64,000 bases of DNA from Mycobacterium sp. MYCO198283. GTDB lineage: Bacteria > Actinomycetota > Actinomycetes > Mycobacteriales > Mycobacteriaceae. The DNA lies in NCBI RefSeq assembly GCF_021213805.1, contig NZ_JAJQJI010000006.1, positions 1 through 64,000 of the forward strand, written 5' to 3'. Positions 53,096 to 60,539 of the stretch are shown here, piece by piece (the first letter of the stretch is position 1; each line of letters opens with the position of its first letter). A model generated the notes under the pieces. The model was given only the letters and a program-made list of their open reading frames with translations, did no database searches and was not told where the DNA came from. The translations under genes and the position numbers were made by a program.

Positions 53096-53676
53096 CTCCA
53101 CGCCGCGTCCTCGACGGTCACGCCGCCGACCGCCACGGCGTAGTAGGTGGCCCAGCCCTTGTAGTTGCAGTAGGTGCTGGTGGCGGTGGGTTGCAGCAGG
53201 TCGGCACGCACCTGCGCCGGGTCGACGTAGAGCCGTGGCGCCAGGCTGGTCTCGAACAGGATGACCGTGTCGGTGGTGTCGACCAGCAGCGTGCCCGCCG
53301 CGCTCACCCGCAAGCCGCGCCGCGTCGGCCGGCAATCCACCCGGTGATAGGGGTTCGGCGGATAGTGCACCAGTTCGCGGCCCTCCTCGAGCCAGCTGTC
53401 GACGGCGTCCCAGGGCACCGCGGCGTAACCCGGCGCCTCGGCGACCGGCGTGCTCGGCAGGTCGGCCACCACGTCGGACGGGAACGCGTAGGTGAGCGGA
53501 CTGCCGCGGCGGTGCACGAGCAGCGCGGCCTCCGTGTCGATGACCGGTCGGCCGTCGCGCAGCGCCTGCACGCGGCGCGGGTGCGGCTCGACGAACACCG
53601 CATCACGCGCCAGGGGCGGGCTGAACCAGCCCAGGGGGTCGGCGCTCAGGGGGCCGCGACCGGCGGTCAGCGTCAT
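52972..53676 (-). CDS. DUF427 family protein, two-domain
   Basis: A 234-residue protein with two DUF427 domains. Diagnostic blocks are RRVQALRDGRPVIDTEAALLVHRRG in the first and VSAAGTLLVDTTDTVILFETSLAPRLYV with TYCNYKGWATYYAV in the second. DUF427 proteins are small beta-rich proteins of unproven function. Its 3' end lies under the tail of the facing acyl-CoA dehydrogenase. It is divergent from the DMT transporter. Confidence 0.9.
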   Translation of the reverse strand: MTLTAGRGPLSADPLGWFSPPLARDAVFVEPHPRRVQALRDGRPVIDTEAALLVHRRGSPLTYAFPSDVVADLPSTPVAEAPGYAAVPWDAVDSWLEEGRELVHYPPNPYHRVDCRPTRRGLRVSAAGTLLVDTTDTVILFETSLAPRLYVDPAQVRADLLQPTATSTYCNYKGWATYYAVAVGGVTVEDAAWSYDDPLPESLPIKGLLSFDATRVDVLAELPSADPAACGCDA

Positions 53677-53739
53677 CGCACACTCCTCGCATCGGCGACC
53701 AGACCGAGTTTACGAAAGACGTGCGCGGTGTCACGTCGA

Positions 53740-53756
53740 GCGGCGGTGACCGCCGC
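53740..53756. promoter_or_regulatory. 17-bp palindrome between divergent genes
   Basis: GCGGCGGT-G-ACCGCCGC is a perfect palindrome with 8-bp arms and a single central base, in the 163-bp gap between the DUF427 and DMT transporter genes. It is a possible operator for both; GC-rich palindromes also arise by chance in this composition. Confidence 0.35.
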
Positions 53757-53808
53757 ACCTGACCGGGCTACCGCGCCGCGGGCGTCTACGGTTGACGCCG
53801 GAACCACC

Positions 53809-53824
53809 GACGGACGGACGGACG
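53809..53824 (+). repeat. Tetranucleotide tandem repeat (GACG)4
   Basis: Four exact copies of GACG lie directly before the GGAAGGA ribosome site of the DMT transporter. Copy-number change here would alter the leader length, not the reading frame from GTG 53840, although it would shift any translation from the upstream TTG at 53792. Confidence 0.5.
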
Positions 53825-53839
53825 GAAGGACCTCGCGAC

Positions 53840-54730
53840 GTGCTGACCCACGCCCTGGTGGTGGCCGCCGCCTTGCTCGCCGCGGTGTTCGCGGCCGTCG
53901 GGATCGTGGTGCGGCAGCGAGCGACCCTGGATGTGCCCGCCGACAAGGGCGTGAGCGCCACGATGTTCCGCTCCCTGCTGCGCAGCAAGCTCTGGTGGGC
54001 GGGCACCGGCTCCGCGGTGGCGGGCTACGCCTTCCAGGCGTTGGCGCTGGCGTACGGCTCGCTGATCCTGGTGCAGCCGCTCCTGGTGTCGGCGCTGCTG
54101 TTCGCCCTCCCGCTCAGCGCGCGCCTGAGCAACCGCGCGGTGACGCGGGTGGACTGGGCGTGGGCGGGGCTGCTGACCATCTCGTTGGCGGTGTTCGTGC
54201 TCGTCGCGCGCACCGAACCCGGCGACTACGAGGTGTCGCTGCGAGCGTTGTTCACCGCCGTGGTGCTCTGCTCGGCGTTCGTGGTCGGCTGTGTGGCGCT
54301 GGCGCTGCGGGCCGACGGCTGGATCCGCGCCGAGCTGCTCGCGATCGCCGTCGGCGTGCTGTTCGGGGCGATCGCGGTGCTCACCAAGATCGTCATGCAC
54401 GCCGTCACGTCCGGCAGCGGGCTGGGCTGGCTGATCACGCCGGCCCTACCGGTGCTGCTGTGTGCCTCGGTGATCGGCACGCTGCTGCAGCAGTCGGCGT
54501 TCCATGCCGGGAAGCTGCAGGCGTCGGTCCCGACGATGCTGGTGCTCGAGCCGGTGGTCGCCGTCGGGCTGGGTGCGCTGATGCTCGGCGAACACCTGAT
54601 CTTCGAAGGGCTGCAGCCGATCGTGCTGGGAGCCACGATCGCCGCGATGACCGCCGCCACCATCGCCCTCGGCTGGGGTGAGGGCGCGCACGAGGAGCGG
54701 CTGGAGGCGATAGTGGAGAAGCGCAGCTAG
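53840..54730 (+). CDS. DMT-superfamily membrane transporter
   Basis: A 296-residue protein with nine to ten helices in two EamA-like halves. Telling segments are QALALAYGSLILVQPLLVSALLFALPLSARL and QSAFHAGKLQASVPTMLVLEPVVAVGLGALMLGE. The substrate is unknown. GTG 53840 is chosen because GGAAGGA (53824-53830) lies 9 bases upstream; TTG 53792 in the same frame has no such site and would read through a tetranucleotide repeat. The TAG stop shares CTAG with the facing fadD stop. Confidence 0.87.
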   Translation: MLTHALVVAAALLAAVFAAVGIVVRQRATLDVPADKGVSATMFRSLLRSKLWWAGTGSAVAGYAFQALALAYGSLILVQPLLVSALLFALPLSARLSNRAVTRVDWAWAGLLTISLAVFVLVARTEPGDYEVSLRALFTAVVLCSAFVVGCVALALRADGWIRAELLAIAVGVLFGAIAVLTKIVMHAVTSGSGLGWLITPALPVLLCASVIGTLLQQSAFHAGKLQASVPTMLVLEPVVAVGLGALMLGEHLIFEGLQPIVLGATIAAMTAATIALGWGEGAHEERLEAIVEKRS

Positions 54731-56379
54731 CCGGCGGCGCGGACGGCCACGTCCTTGGCCCAGCGGTAATCGGCCTTACCCGCCGGTGAGCGGGTCACCT
54801 TGTCGGTGCGGATGAACGCCTTGGGGATCTTGTAACGGGCGATGCGGCTGCGGCACACCTCGACGAGCTCGTCGTCGGACGCCGTGGCGCCGTCGGCGAA
54901 CTGCACGATGGCGACGACCTCGCTGCCCCAGCGTTCGCTGGGCCGGCCGACCACCACCACGTCGTACACCGCGGGATGGGCGGCGATGGCGCGTTCGACC
55001 TCCTCGACGAAGATCTTCTCGCCGCCGGAGTTGACGGTCACCGAGTCGCGGCCGAGCAGCGTGATGCGGCCGTCGTCGAGGATGACCGCGCGGTCACCGG
55101 GTACCGACCACCGTTCGCCGTCGATCACCGGAAACGTCCGGGCGGTCTTCGCGGCGTCGCCGAGGTAGCCGAGCGGGATGAGGTGGCGCCGGGCGAGCCA
55201 GCCCTCACCCTCGCCGGGCCGCAGTACCCGGCTGAAATCCTCGGCGACGACCGCGGTGTCGGAGCCAGGGGTGAAGGTGGCGGTGGCCGGCGGTGCGCCG
55301 CTGGCCGCGACGGTGTTCATCTGCATGCCGGACTCCGATGCGCCCACCGCGTCGATCAACATGATGTGGGGGAGCGCGGCGAGTATCCGCTCGCGCACCG
55401 TCGGCGACAGCGGGGCTCCGCCGTTGCTGATGGTGATGAGCCCGGACAGGTCGTAGTCGCCGCGCTCGATCTCGTCGACCAGCGGCCGGGCGATGGCGTC
55501 GCCGACGACCGGGATGCTCATCACCCGCTCCCGCTCGGCGAGCCGCAGCACCTCGGCCGGCCGCAGCCGCTCGACGTCGTCGGGGATGACGAGCCGGCCG
55601 CCCATGGTGATCGCGTGGAAGGCCGCCCACTGCGCGGCGCCGTGCATGAACGGCGGGATCATCAGCAGCGACATGGCCCCGCCGCCCTGCCGGGCTTGCT
55701 CGGCGATGGCGTCGTAACTCTCGTGCGCCTGTTCGCTGCCGAACGGCCGGCCGCCCATGGAGGACACGAAGATGTCGTGCTGGCGCCAGAGCACCCCTTT
55801 GGGCATGCCGGTGGTGCCGCCGGTGTAGAGGATGAACAGGTCGTCGGGGCGGGCGTCGGGAAGTCCGCCGGCCGGCGGCGGCGTCGTCACGATCGACTCG
55901 TAGTCGACGGCCCCCGGCAGCAGCGCGTTGCCGGAGCCGTCGGCGACCTGGATCAACACCTCCAGCTGCGGAAGCTGGTCGCGGACGGCCGCCACCCGGG
56001 GCGCGAACTCCGCGTTGTACACCAGCGCGCGGGCGCGCGAGTCGGTCAGCAGGTAGCGCAGTTCCTCTTCGACGTAGCGGTAGCTGACGTTGAAGGGCGC
56101 GACCCGGGCGCGATACCCGGCGATCATCGCCTCGAGGTACTCGTTGCCGTTGCGCAGGTAGAGCCCGACGTGGTCCTGGCCGGACTCGTGGCCCGCGAGC
56201 TGGTCGCGCTCGGTGTGGCAGCCCAGCCCGCGCGACGCCAGGTAGCGCGCCACGCCGTCGACCCGCGCGTCGACCTCGGCGTAACTGAGCCGGCGGTCGC
56301 GCCACACGATGAACGGCTGGTCTGCGACGGCGCGCGCGACCGCGGCGAACACCCCGGACAGCGTGAAACCGGTGCTCAT
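54727..56379 (-). CDS. Acyl-CoA synthetase (FadD family)
   Basis: A 550-residue adenylate-forming enzyme activating a carboxylic acid to its CoA thioester. Core motifs are FILYTGGTTGMPKGVLW (P-loop), DAVGASESGMQM in the A5 position, and the C-terminal hinge LLGRDSVTVNSGGEKIFVEEVE with the catalytic Lys in RSPAGKADYRW. ATG 56379 has AGGAGG just upstream; the longer frame lacks a ribosome site. It is divergent from the CsbD-like gene. Confidence 0.93.
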   Translation of the reverse strand: MSTGFTLSGVFAAVARAVADQPFIVWRDRRLSYAEVDARVDGVARYLASRGLGCHTERDQLAGHESGQDHVGLYLRNGNEYLEAMIAGYRARVAPFNVSYRYVEEELRYLLTDSRARALVYNAEFAPRVAAVRDQLPQLEVLIQVADGSGNALLPGAVDYESIVTTPPPAGGLPDARPDDLFILYTGGTTGMPKGVLWRQHDIFVSSMGGRPFGSEQAHESYDAIAEQARQGGGAMSLLMIPPFMHGAAQWAAFHAITMGGRLVIPDDVERLRPAEVLRLAERERVMSIPVVGDAIARPLVDEIERGDYDLSGLITISNGGAPLSPTVRERILAALPHIMLIDAVGASESGMQMNTVAASGAPPATATFTPGSDTAVVAEDFSRVLRPGEGEGWLARRHLIPLGYLGDAAKTARTFPVIDGERWSVPGDRAVILDDGRITLLGRDSVTVNSGGEKIFVEEVERAIAAHPAVYDVVVVGRPSERWGSEVVAIVQFADGATASDDELVEVCRSRIARYKIPKAFIRTDKVTRSPAGKADYRWAKDVAVRAAG

Positions 56380-56448
56380 GCGCCTCCTGACGTCCTGCTG
56401 GCCGATCACATTAGTTGACACGCTGTGAGCTATGGCGGCGGCGGGTCC

Positions 56449-56475
56449 GTTTGGCGATGACGGCCGTGGGCAATA
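56449..56475 (+). promoter_or_regulatory. SigF-like promoter of the CsbD-like stress gene
   Basis: GTTT (56449-56452) and GGGCAATAC (56468-56476) are 15 bases apart, close to the mycobacterial SigF pattern GTTT-N15-17-GGGTAT, with a C for T after GGG. The Bacillus csbD gene is controlled by the related sigma B, so the context supports the match. Confidence 0.4.
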
Positions 56476-56516
56476 CGACGCACGATCGGTCGCAACCAAC
56501 AGGAAGGCAGCGGGCA

Positions 56517-56753
56517 ATGGCGGACAACAGCGCACCCCAGGAAGCAGTCCGGGGCGTCGTCGAAGGCGTGAAGGGCGCGGCGAAGGAGGCGATCGGCAAG
56601 GTCACCGGCCGCGAGGACCTGCAGCGTGAGGGCCAGGCGCAGCAGGACAAGGCCGACGCCCAGCGCTCCGCCGCCGCACGCGAGGTGGAGGCCGAGTCGG
56701 CCCGCGCCGCCGCCAAGGCCGCCGAGGAGCGGGAAAAGGCGGAGCAGCAGTAG
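56517..56753 (+). CDS. CsbD-like small stress protein
   Basis: A 78-residue, highly charged, Ala/Glu/Lys-rich helical protein. The CsbD core is VEGVKGAAKEAIGKVTGREDLQREGQAQQDKADAQ, and the tail is an uninterrupted Ala/Arg/Glu helix. Such proteins are strongly induced in general stress and stationary phase; the molecular role is unknown. In mycobacteria related proteins are called microaggregate-binding protein. AGGAAGG precedes ATG 56517. Confidence 0.88.
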   Translation: MADNSAPQEAVRGVVEGVKGAAKEAIGKVTGREDLQREGQAQQDKADAQRSAAAREVEAESARAAAKAAEEREKAEQQ

Positions 56754-56783
56754 GCGACACCGCGGGGATGCGCCCGCGGCGGT

Positions 56784-58118
56784 TCAGGCCGGCGCGGGTG
56801 TCTCGGTGCGCGGCAGTGGGCGTCTTGCCGTCTCCCGCATGGTGAGCACCGTCAGCAGCGTGACGACCGCCGCGACGACGAGGTAGTACGACGGCGCGAC
56901 GTCGCTGCCGGTCTGATCGACCAGCCAGGTCGCGATGTACGGAGTGGTGCCGCCGAAGAGCGCGATCGAGGTGTTGTAGCCGATCGAGTAGCCGCTGTAG
57001 CGCAGGCGGGTGGAGAAGAGTTCGGCGCCGGCGGCCAGCGAGGCGGAGACGAACACCGACTCGATGGCCGCCAGCCCGACGTGGCCGGCGACCGCCGCGG
57101 CCAGCGACCCGGAGGTGAGCAGCAAGAAAATCGGATAGCTGAAGACCGCGAACATCGCCGAGCCGGCAAGCAGCAGCGGGCGGCGGCCGATCCGGTCCGA
57201 CAACGCCCCCAGCGGGAGGATGAGGATCAGCGCGACCACGCTGGCCAGCGACACCGAGAAGAAGGCGTCGGTCTTGCTGTACCCGAGCGTCTCGGTGAAG
57301 TAGGTCGGCAGGAACGTGAAGACGACGTAGTAGCCGACGTTGTGGACGACGACCAGGCCGCCGATCTGCAGGATGGGCCGCCACGCCGTGGTGACGGCCT
57401 CCTTGAGCGGCGACGGCGCGACGTCGCCCGATTCGCGCAGCGCCTCGAACTCCGGGGTGTCGCGCAGCTTGAGCCGGATGTAGAGCCCGACACCGCCGAG
57501 CAGCCCCGCCATGAGGAACGGGATCCGCCAGCCGTAGGAGTTCATCGCGTCGTCGGACAGCCGCGCCTCCAGCAGCGTCACGGTGATCGCGCCGAGCAGG
57601 AACCCCACCACGACCGACCACACCAGGAACGCGACGATGAACCCTCGCCGCTGGTCGGGCGCGAACTCCGCGAGGTAGCAGGCGCCGCCGCCGTACTCGC
57701 CGCCGGCCGAGAAGCCCTGCAGGCAGCGCAGCAGCACCAGCAGGACCGGGGCGGCGACGCCGACGGCGGCGTAGGTGGGCAGCAGCCCGATCGCCAGCGT
57801 CGATCCCGACATCAGCAGGATGACCAGCGCCAGCACCCGTTGCCGCCCGATACGGTCGCCCAGCGGGCCGAACACATAACCGCCGAGCGGCCGCATGAAG
57901 AACGCCGCGGCGAACACGGCGAACGTGCTCAGCAGCGACGCCGTCTCGTGCTGCGAGGGAAAGAACTTGGCGGCGACGTAGGTGGCCAGGAACCCGTAGA
58001 TCGCGAAGTCGAACCATTCGACGGCGTTGCCGATCGCGGCGCCCGTCACCGCGCGGCGCATCGTGGCGGCGTCGGGCTCCTCGCGGCCGACGCCCTGCGT
58101 GTCCGTCCGATCAGTCAT
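56784..58118 (-). CDS. MFS transporter, metabolite:H+ symporter (MHS) family
   Basis: A 444-residue 12-helix permease. The MHS signatures are [16 protein letters not shown] in helix 1, [45 protein letters not shown] and the second-half [17 protein letters not shown]. These carry proline/betaine, 2-oxoglutarate, shikimate or citrate with protons; the exact substrate cannot be told. ATG 58118 is used. It is divergent from the acyltransferase at 58189 across 70 bp. Confidence 0.92.
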   Translation of the reverse strand: MTDRTDTQGVGREEPDAATMRRAVTGAAIGNAVEWFDFAIYGFLATYVAAKFFPSQHETASLLSTFAVFAAAFFMRPLGGYVFGPLGDRIGRQRVLALVILLMSGSTLAIGLLPTYAAVGVAAPVLLVLLRCLQGFSAGGEYGGGACYLAEFAPDQRRGFIVAFLVWSVVVGFLLGAITVTLLEARLSDDAMNSYGWRIPFLMAGLLGGVGLYIRLKLRDTPEFEALRESGDVAPSPLKEAVTTAWRPILQIGGLVVVHNVGYYVVFTFLPTYFTETLGYSKTDAFFSVSLASVVALILILPLGALSDRIGRRPLLLAGSAMFAVFSYPIFLLLTSGSLAAAVAGHVGLAAIESVFVSASLAAGAELFSTRLRYSGYSIGYNTSIALFGGTTPYIATWLVDQTGSDVAPSYYLVVAAVVTLLTVLTMRETARRPLPRTETPAPA

Positions 58119-58188
58119 GGGCGGGGGATACCCATCCCGGCGGCGCCGCCACGTTTGAGCTGGGTGAAGACGGGTTACGCCCGCAGAC

Positions 58189-59046
58189 ATGGCCAGCCTC
58201 GGTGGGATCGCGGAAGGCGTGCTCCAGTCGGCCCGGGAGCGGTTGACGTCCCGGGTGCCCCGCGCCGACCTCGATCAACGTGATCCTGATTACATCCGCG
58301 ACCAGTTGACCGGGCTCTGGTTGCTGGCGTCGCTGTATTTCCGGGCCGACGTCCGCGGCATGGAGCGCATCCCCAAGGAGGGCCCGGTGCTGCTGGTCGG
58401 CAACCACAGCGGTGGGAACCTGCCGCCGGACACCTTCGTCTTCACCCTGGCATTCAGCTCGTACTTCGGCGTCGAGCGGCCGTTCTACCAGCTCGCGCAC
58501 AACCTTGTGGTGTCGATGCCGGGGCTCGGGTCGCTGCGCAAGTTCGGCACCGTCGCGGCCAATCACGACAACGCGCGACTGGCGCTGCAGTCGGGGGCCG
58601 CGCTGCTGGTGTACCCCGGCGGCGACTACGAGGTGTTCCGCCCGTCGTGGGAGCGCCACAAGGTCGACTTCGGCGGCCGCAAGGGGTACGTCAAGCTCGC
58701 TCGGGAAGCCGGCGTGCCGATCGTTCCGGTCGCCGCCGTCGGCGGTCAGGAAGCGGCGCTGTTCTTGGACCGCGGCCAGTGGCTGGCGAAGCTGCTGAGG
58801 GTGGACAAGCTGGCGCGGCTCAAGAGCGTGCCGATCCTGTTGGCGCCGCCGTGGGGGCTGGCGATCAGCGACATGGTGCCGCGGCTTCCGCTGCCCACGA
58901 AGATCGTCATCGAGGTGCAGGACCCGATCGACGCCGACGACATCGCCAACAGCGACGACGACGTCATCAACGATAAGGTGCTCGCCAGTTTGCAGGCCGC
59001 GGTGGACCGGCTGGCGGCGGAGCGACGTTTCCCGGTGATCGGCTGA
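58189..59046 (+). CDS. Lysophospholipid/diacylglycerol acyltransferase-like protein (PlsC superfamily)
   Basis: A 285-residue acyltransferase-like protein. The active-site block is [19 protein letters not shown]73 is present but the acidic residue is D81, giving HX7D and not the usual HX4[31 protein letters not shown] is the conserved second block of the MGAT-like group found in mycobacteria. It may acylate a glycerolipid; there is no clear membrane helix, so a peripheral association is likely. ATG 58189 begins MASLGG. It forms a short rightward unit with the SRPBCC gene. Confidence 0.87.
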   Translation: MASLGGIAEGVLQSARERLTSRVPRADLDQRDPDYIRDQLTGLWLLASLYFRADVRGMERIPKEGPVLLVGNHSGGNLPPDTFVFTLAFSSYFGVERPFYQLAHNLVVSMPGLGSLRKFGTVAANHDNARLALQSGAALLVYPGGDYEVFRPSWERHKVDFGGRKGYVKLAREAGVPIVPVAAVGGQEAALFLDRGQWLAKLLRVDKLARLKSVPILLAPPWGLAISDMVPRLPLPTKIVIEVQDPIDADDIANSDDDVINDKVLASLQAAVDRLAAERRFPVIG

Positions 59047-59080
59047 TCGTGAGACCTTGCGCGAAGGAGAGGGATTCCTG

Positions 59081-59515
59081 ATGCTCGTCGAACGCCGGCT
59101 CGTCATGAAGGCCAGCCCCGAAGCGATCTGGAAGACCGTCTCCAATCCCGACTCCTATCCGGACTTCATGGCGAACTTGGAGCGCTGGGAGACGATGAGC
59201 GAGGGACCCGCCGGCATCGGCTCCCGCTACACCGTGCACTGGAAGGTGGGCTCGGCGCCCGTCGGCGGTGTCGTCGAAGTGGTCGAGTTCGACGAGCCGC
59301 GCGATCTGGCCTGGACCAGCATCACCGGTGTGACGCAGCGGGGCCGCTTCCGGCTGCGCAGTCAGGGCGATCGCGGCACCTGTGTCACCTTCCGGCTGTC
59401 CTACCAGGCGCCGGGCGGGCTCCTCGGGGTGATCGCCGACTGGCTCGCCGCGCGTGAAGTGGGCCGCGTACTCGCGCTGAGCCTGCGCAACCTGCGCGAG
59501 ATCGTCGAGCACTAA
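59081..59515 (+). CDS. SRPBCC / polyketide-cyclase-like lipid-binding protein
   Basis: A 144-residue START-type fold. It begins VERRLVMKASPEAIWKTVSNPDSYPDFM, a standard SRPBCC opening, continues with beta strands (YTVHWKVGSAPVGGVVEVVEF) and ends in a long C-terminal helix. It probably binds a hydrophobic ligand. ATG 59081 has GGAGAGGG about 8 bases upstream; the TTG eight codons earlier is unlikely. It starts 34 bases after the acyltransferase, so the two may share a transcript. Confidence 0.87.
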   Translation: MLVERRLVMKASPEAIWKTVSNPDSYPDFMANLERWETMSEGPAGIGSRYTVHWKVGSAPVGGVVEVVEFDEPRDLAWTSITGVTQRGRFRLRSQGDRGTCVTFRLSYQAPGGLLGVIADWLAAREVGRVLALSLRNLREIVEH

Positions 59516-59523
59516 CTCGCTCG

Positions 59524-59865
59524 CTAGCGGGTCGACGGCCGTTGCCGGATGCGGATCGGGCCGCGCCACGGGCCGTCGGGGTCCACGGGCTCGCCGCCCT
59601 GGGTGATGTCGACCGAGCCGGCGCGGGCGAGGTCGGCGGCGGCCTCGCGGGCCGGGGCCATCAATTCGCGCCAGGAGTCGCCGCCCACCGCGCGGGCGGC
59701 ATCGGACGGGCAGATGCTGCTGCCGGGTCCGCGGTGCAGGACGAGCGCGCGGATCGCGTCGGGCAACCGGGCGGCCGGGGGTCCGTCTCCCAATGCGGCG
59801 GCGGCGAAGGCCGCGGCCGGACCGTCCGAGCCGGCGGCGCGCTGCAGTTCTCGTCGTGGCGTCAT
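59524..59865 (-). CDS. DUF3253 family protein
   Basis: A 113-residue small protein with a winged-helix-like core. The DUF3253 block is IRALVLHRGPGSSICPSDAARAVGGDSWRELMAPAREAAADLARAGSVDITQGGEPVDP ending in RGPIRIR (shown here in short segments only as landmarks: RGPGSSICPSDAAR, GDSWRELM, ITQGG). The function is unknown; nucleic-acid binding is suggested by the fold type. The N-terminal 30 residues are Ala-rich and variable. Confidence 0.88.
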   Translation of the reverse strand: MTPRRELQRAAGSDGPAAAFAAAALGDGPPAARLPDAIRALVLHRGPGSSICPSDAARAVGGDSWRELMAPAREAAADLARAGSVDITQGGEPVDPDGPWRGPIRIRQRPSTR

Positions 59866-59923
59866 CGGCGACGTCGGCGATGCGGGCCCCGGAGAGGTTC
59901 CGCGGCCCGCATCGCGCGGTTCG

Positions 59924-60445
59924 TCAGCCCTGGCGGGGGCGGCTGCCGCCGGTGGGTCCCGGCGAGTTCAGCGCGCCGGTGCCGGAGTGGACGGCGTCTC
60001 GGCCCAGCAGCACGCCGAGCGCGATCATGCCGATGGCCAGCACCAGGTGCAGCCAGTTGTCGGCGGTGTTCAGCGGCACGAAGTTGGCGCTGGTGTCCTT
60101 GTTGGCGACCGCCAGGCCGTAGAGGAACAGCACCAGGTAGATGGCGCCGCCGACGATCAGGAAATTCTTGGCGCCCTTGAAGGTCCGCGCCAGCGCCAGC
60201 CCGGCGGCACCGAACAGCAGGTGCACGATGTTGTGCAGGATCGACACGTGGAAGATGCCGAGCAGGTGGGCGTCGGAGCCGTCGCCGAGGAACGTGATGC
60301 CGCCGACGTCCTTGGTGATGCCCGGGATGAACCCGAGGATCCCGACGAGCAGGAAGGTGGCGGCCACGGCAAGCGCCGCCGTCTGCACAGGGGTGCGGTG
60401 TGCGTACGAACCGCCACGCACATCGCCCGGTCTCGCTGTTGTCAT
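59924..60445 (-). CDS. DUF4383 family membrane protein
   Basis: A 173-residue protein with four membrane helices. The family pattern is visible as AALAVAATFLLVGILGFIPGIT, LLGIFHVSILHNIVHLLFGAAGL, FLIVGGAIYLVLFLYGL and DNWLHLVLAIGMIALG, with the paired His residues in helices 2 and 4. The function is unknown. It lies downstream of the fusion acyltransferase on the same strand after a 94-bp gap. Confidence 0.88.
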   Translation of the reverse strand: MTTARPGDVRGGSYAHRTPVQTAALAVAATFLLVGILGFIPGITKDVGGITFLGDGSDAHLLGIFHVSILHNIVHLLFGAAGLALARTFKGAKNFLIVGGAIYLVLFLYGLAVANKDTSANFVPLNTADNWLHLVLAIGMIALGVLLGRDAVHSGTGALNSPGPTGGSRPRQG

Positions 60446-60539
60446 GTCAGGCCCTTTCGAGAAATGTGGCGCCGACGGTCAACCGTCCGCGGGGCCGAAA
60501 TACCCCGACGGGCGGCAGGCAAACCTGCGACGCTCGCCG

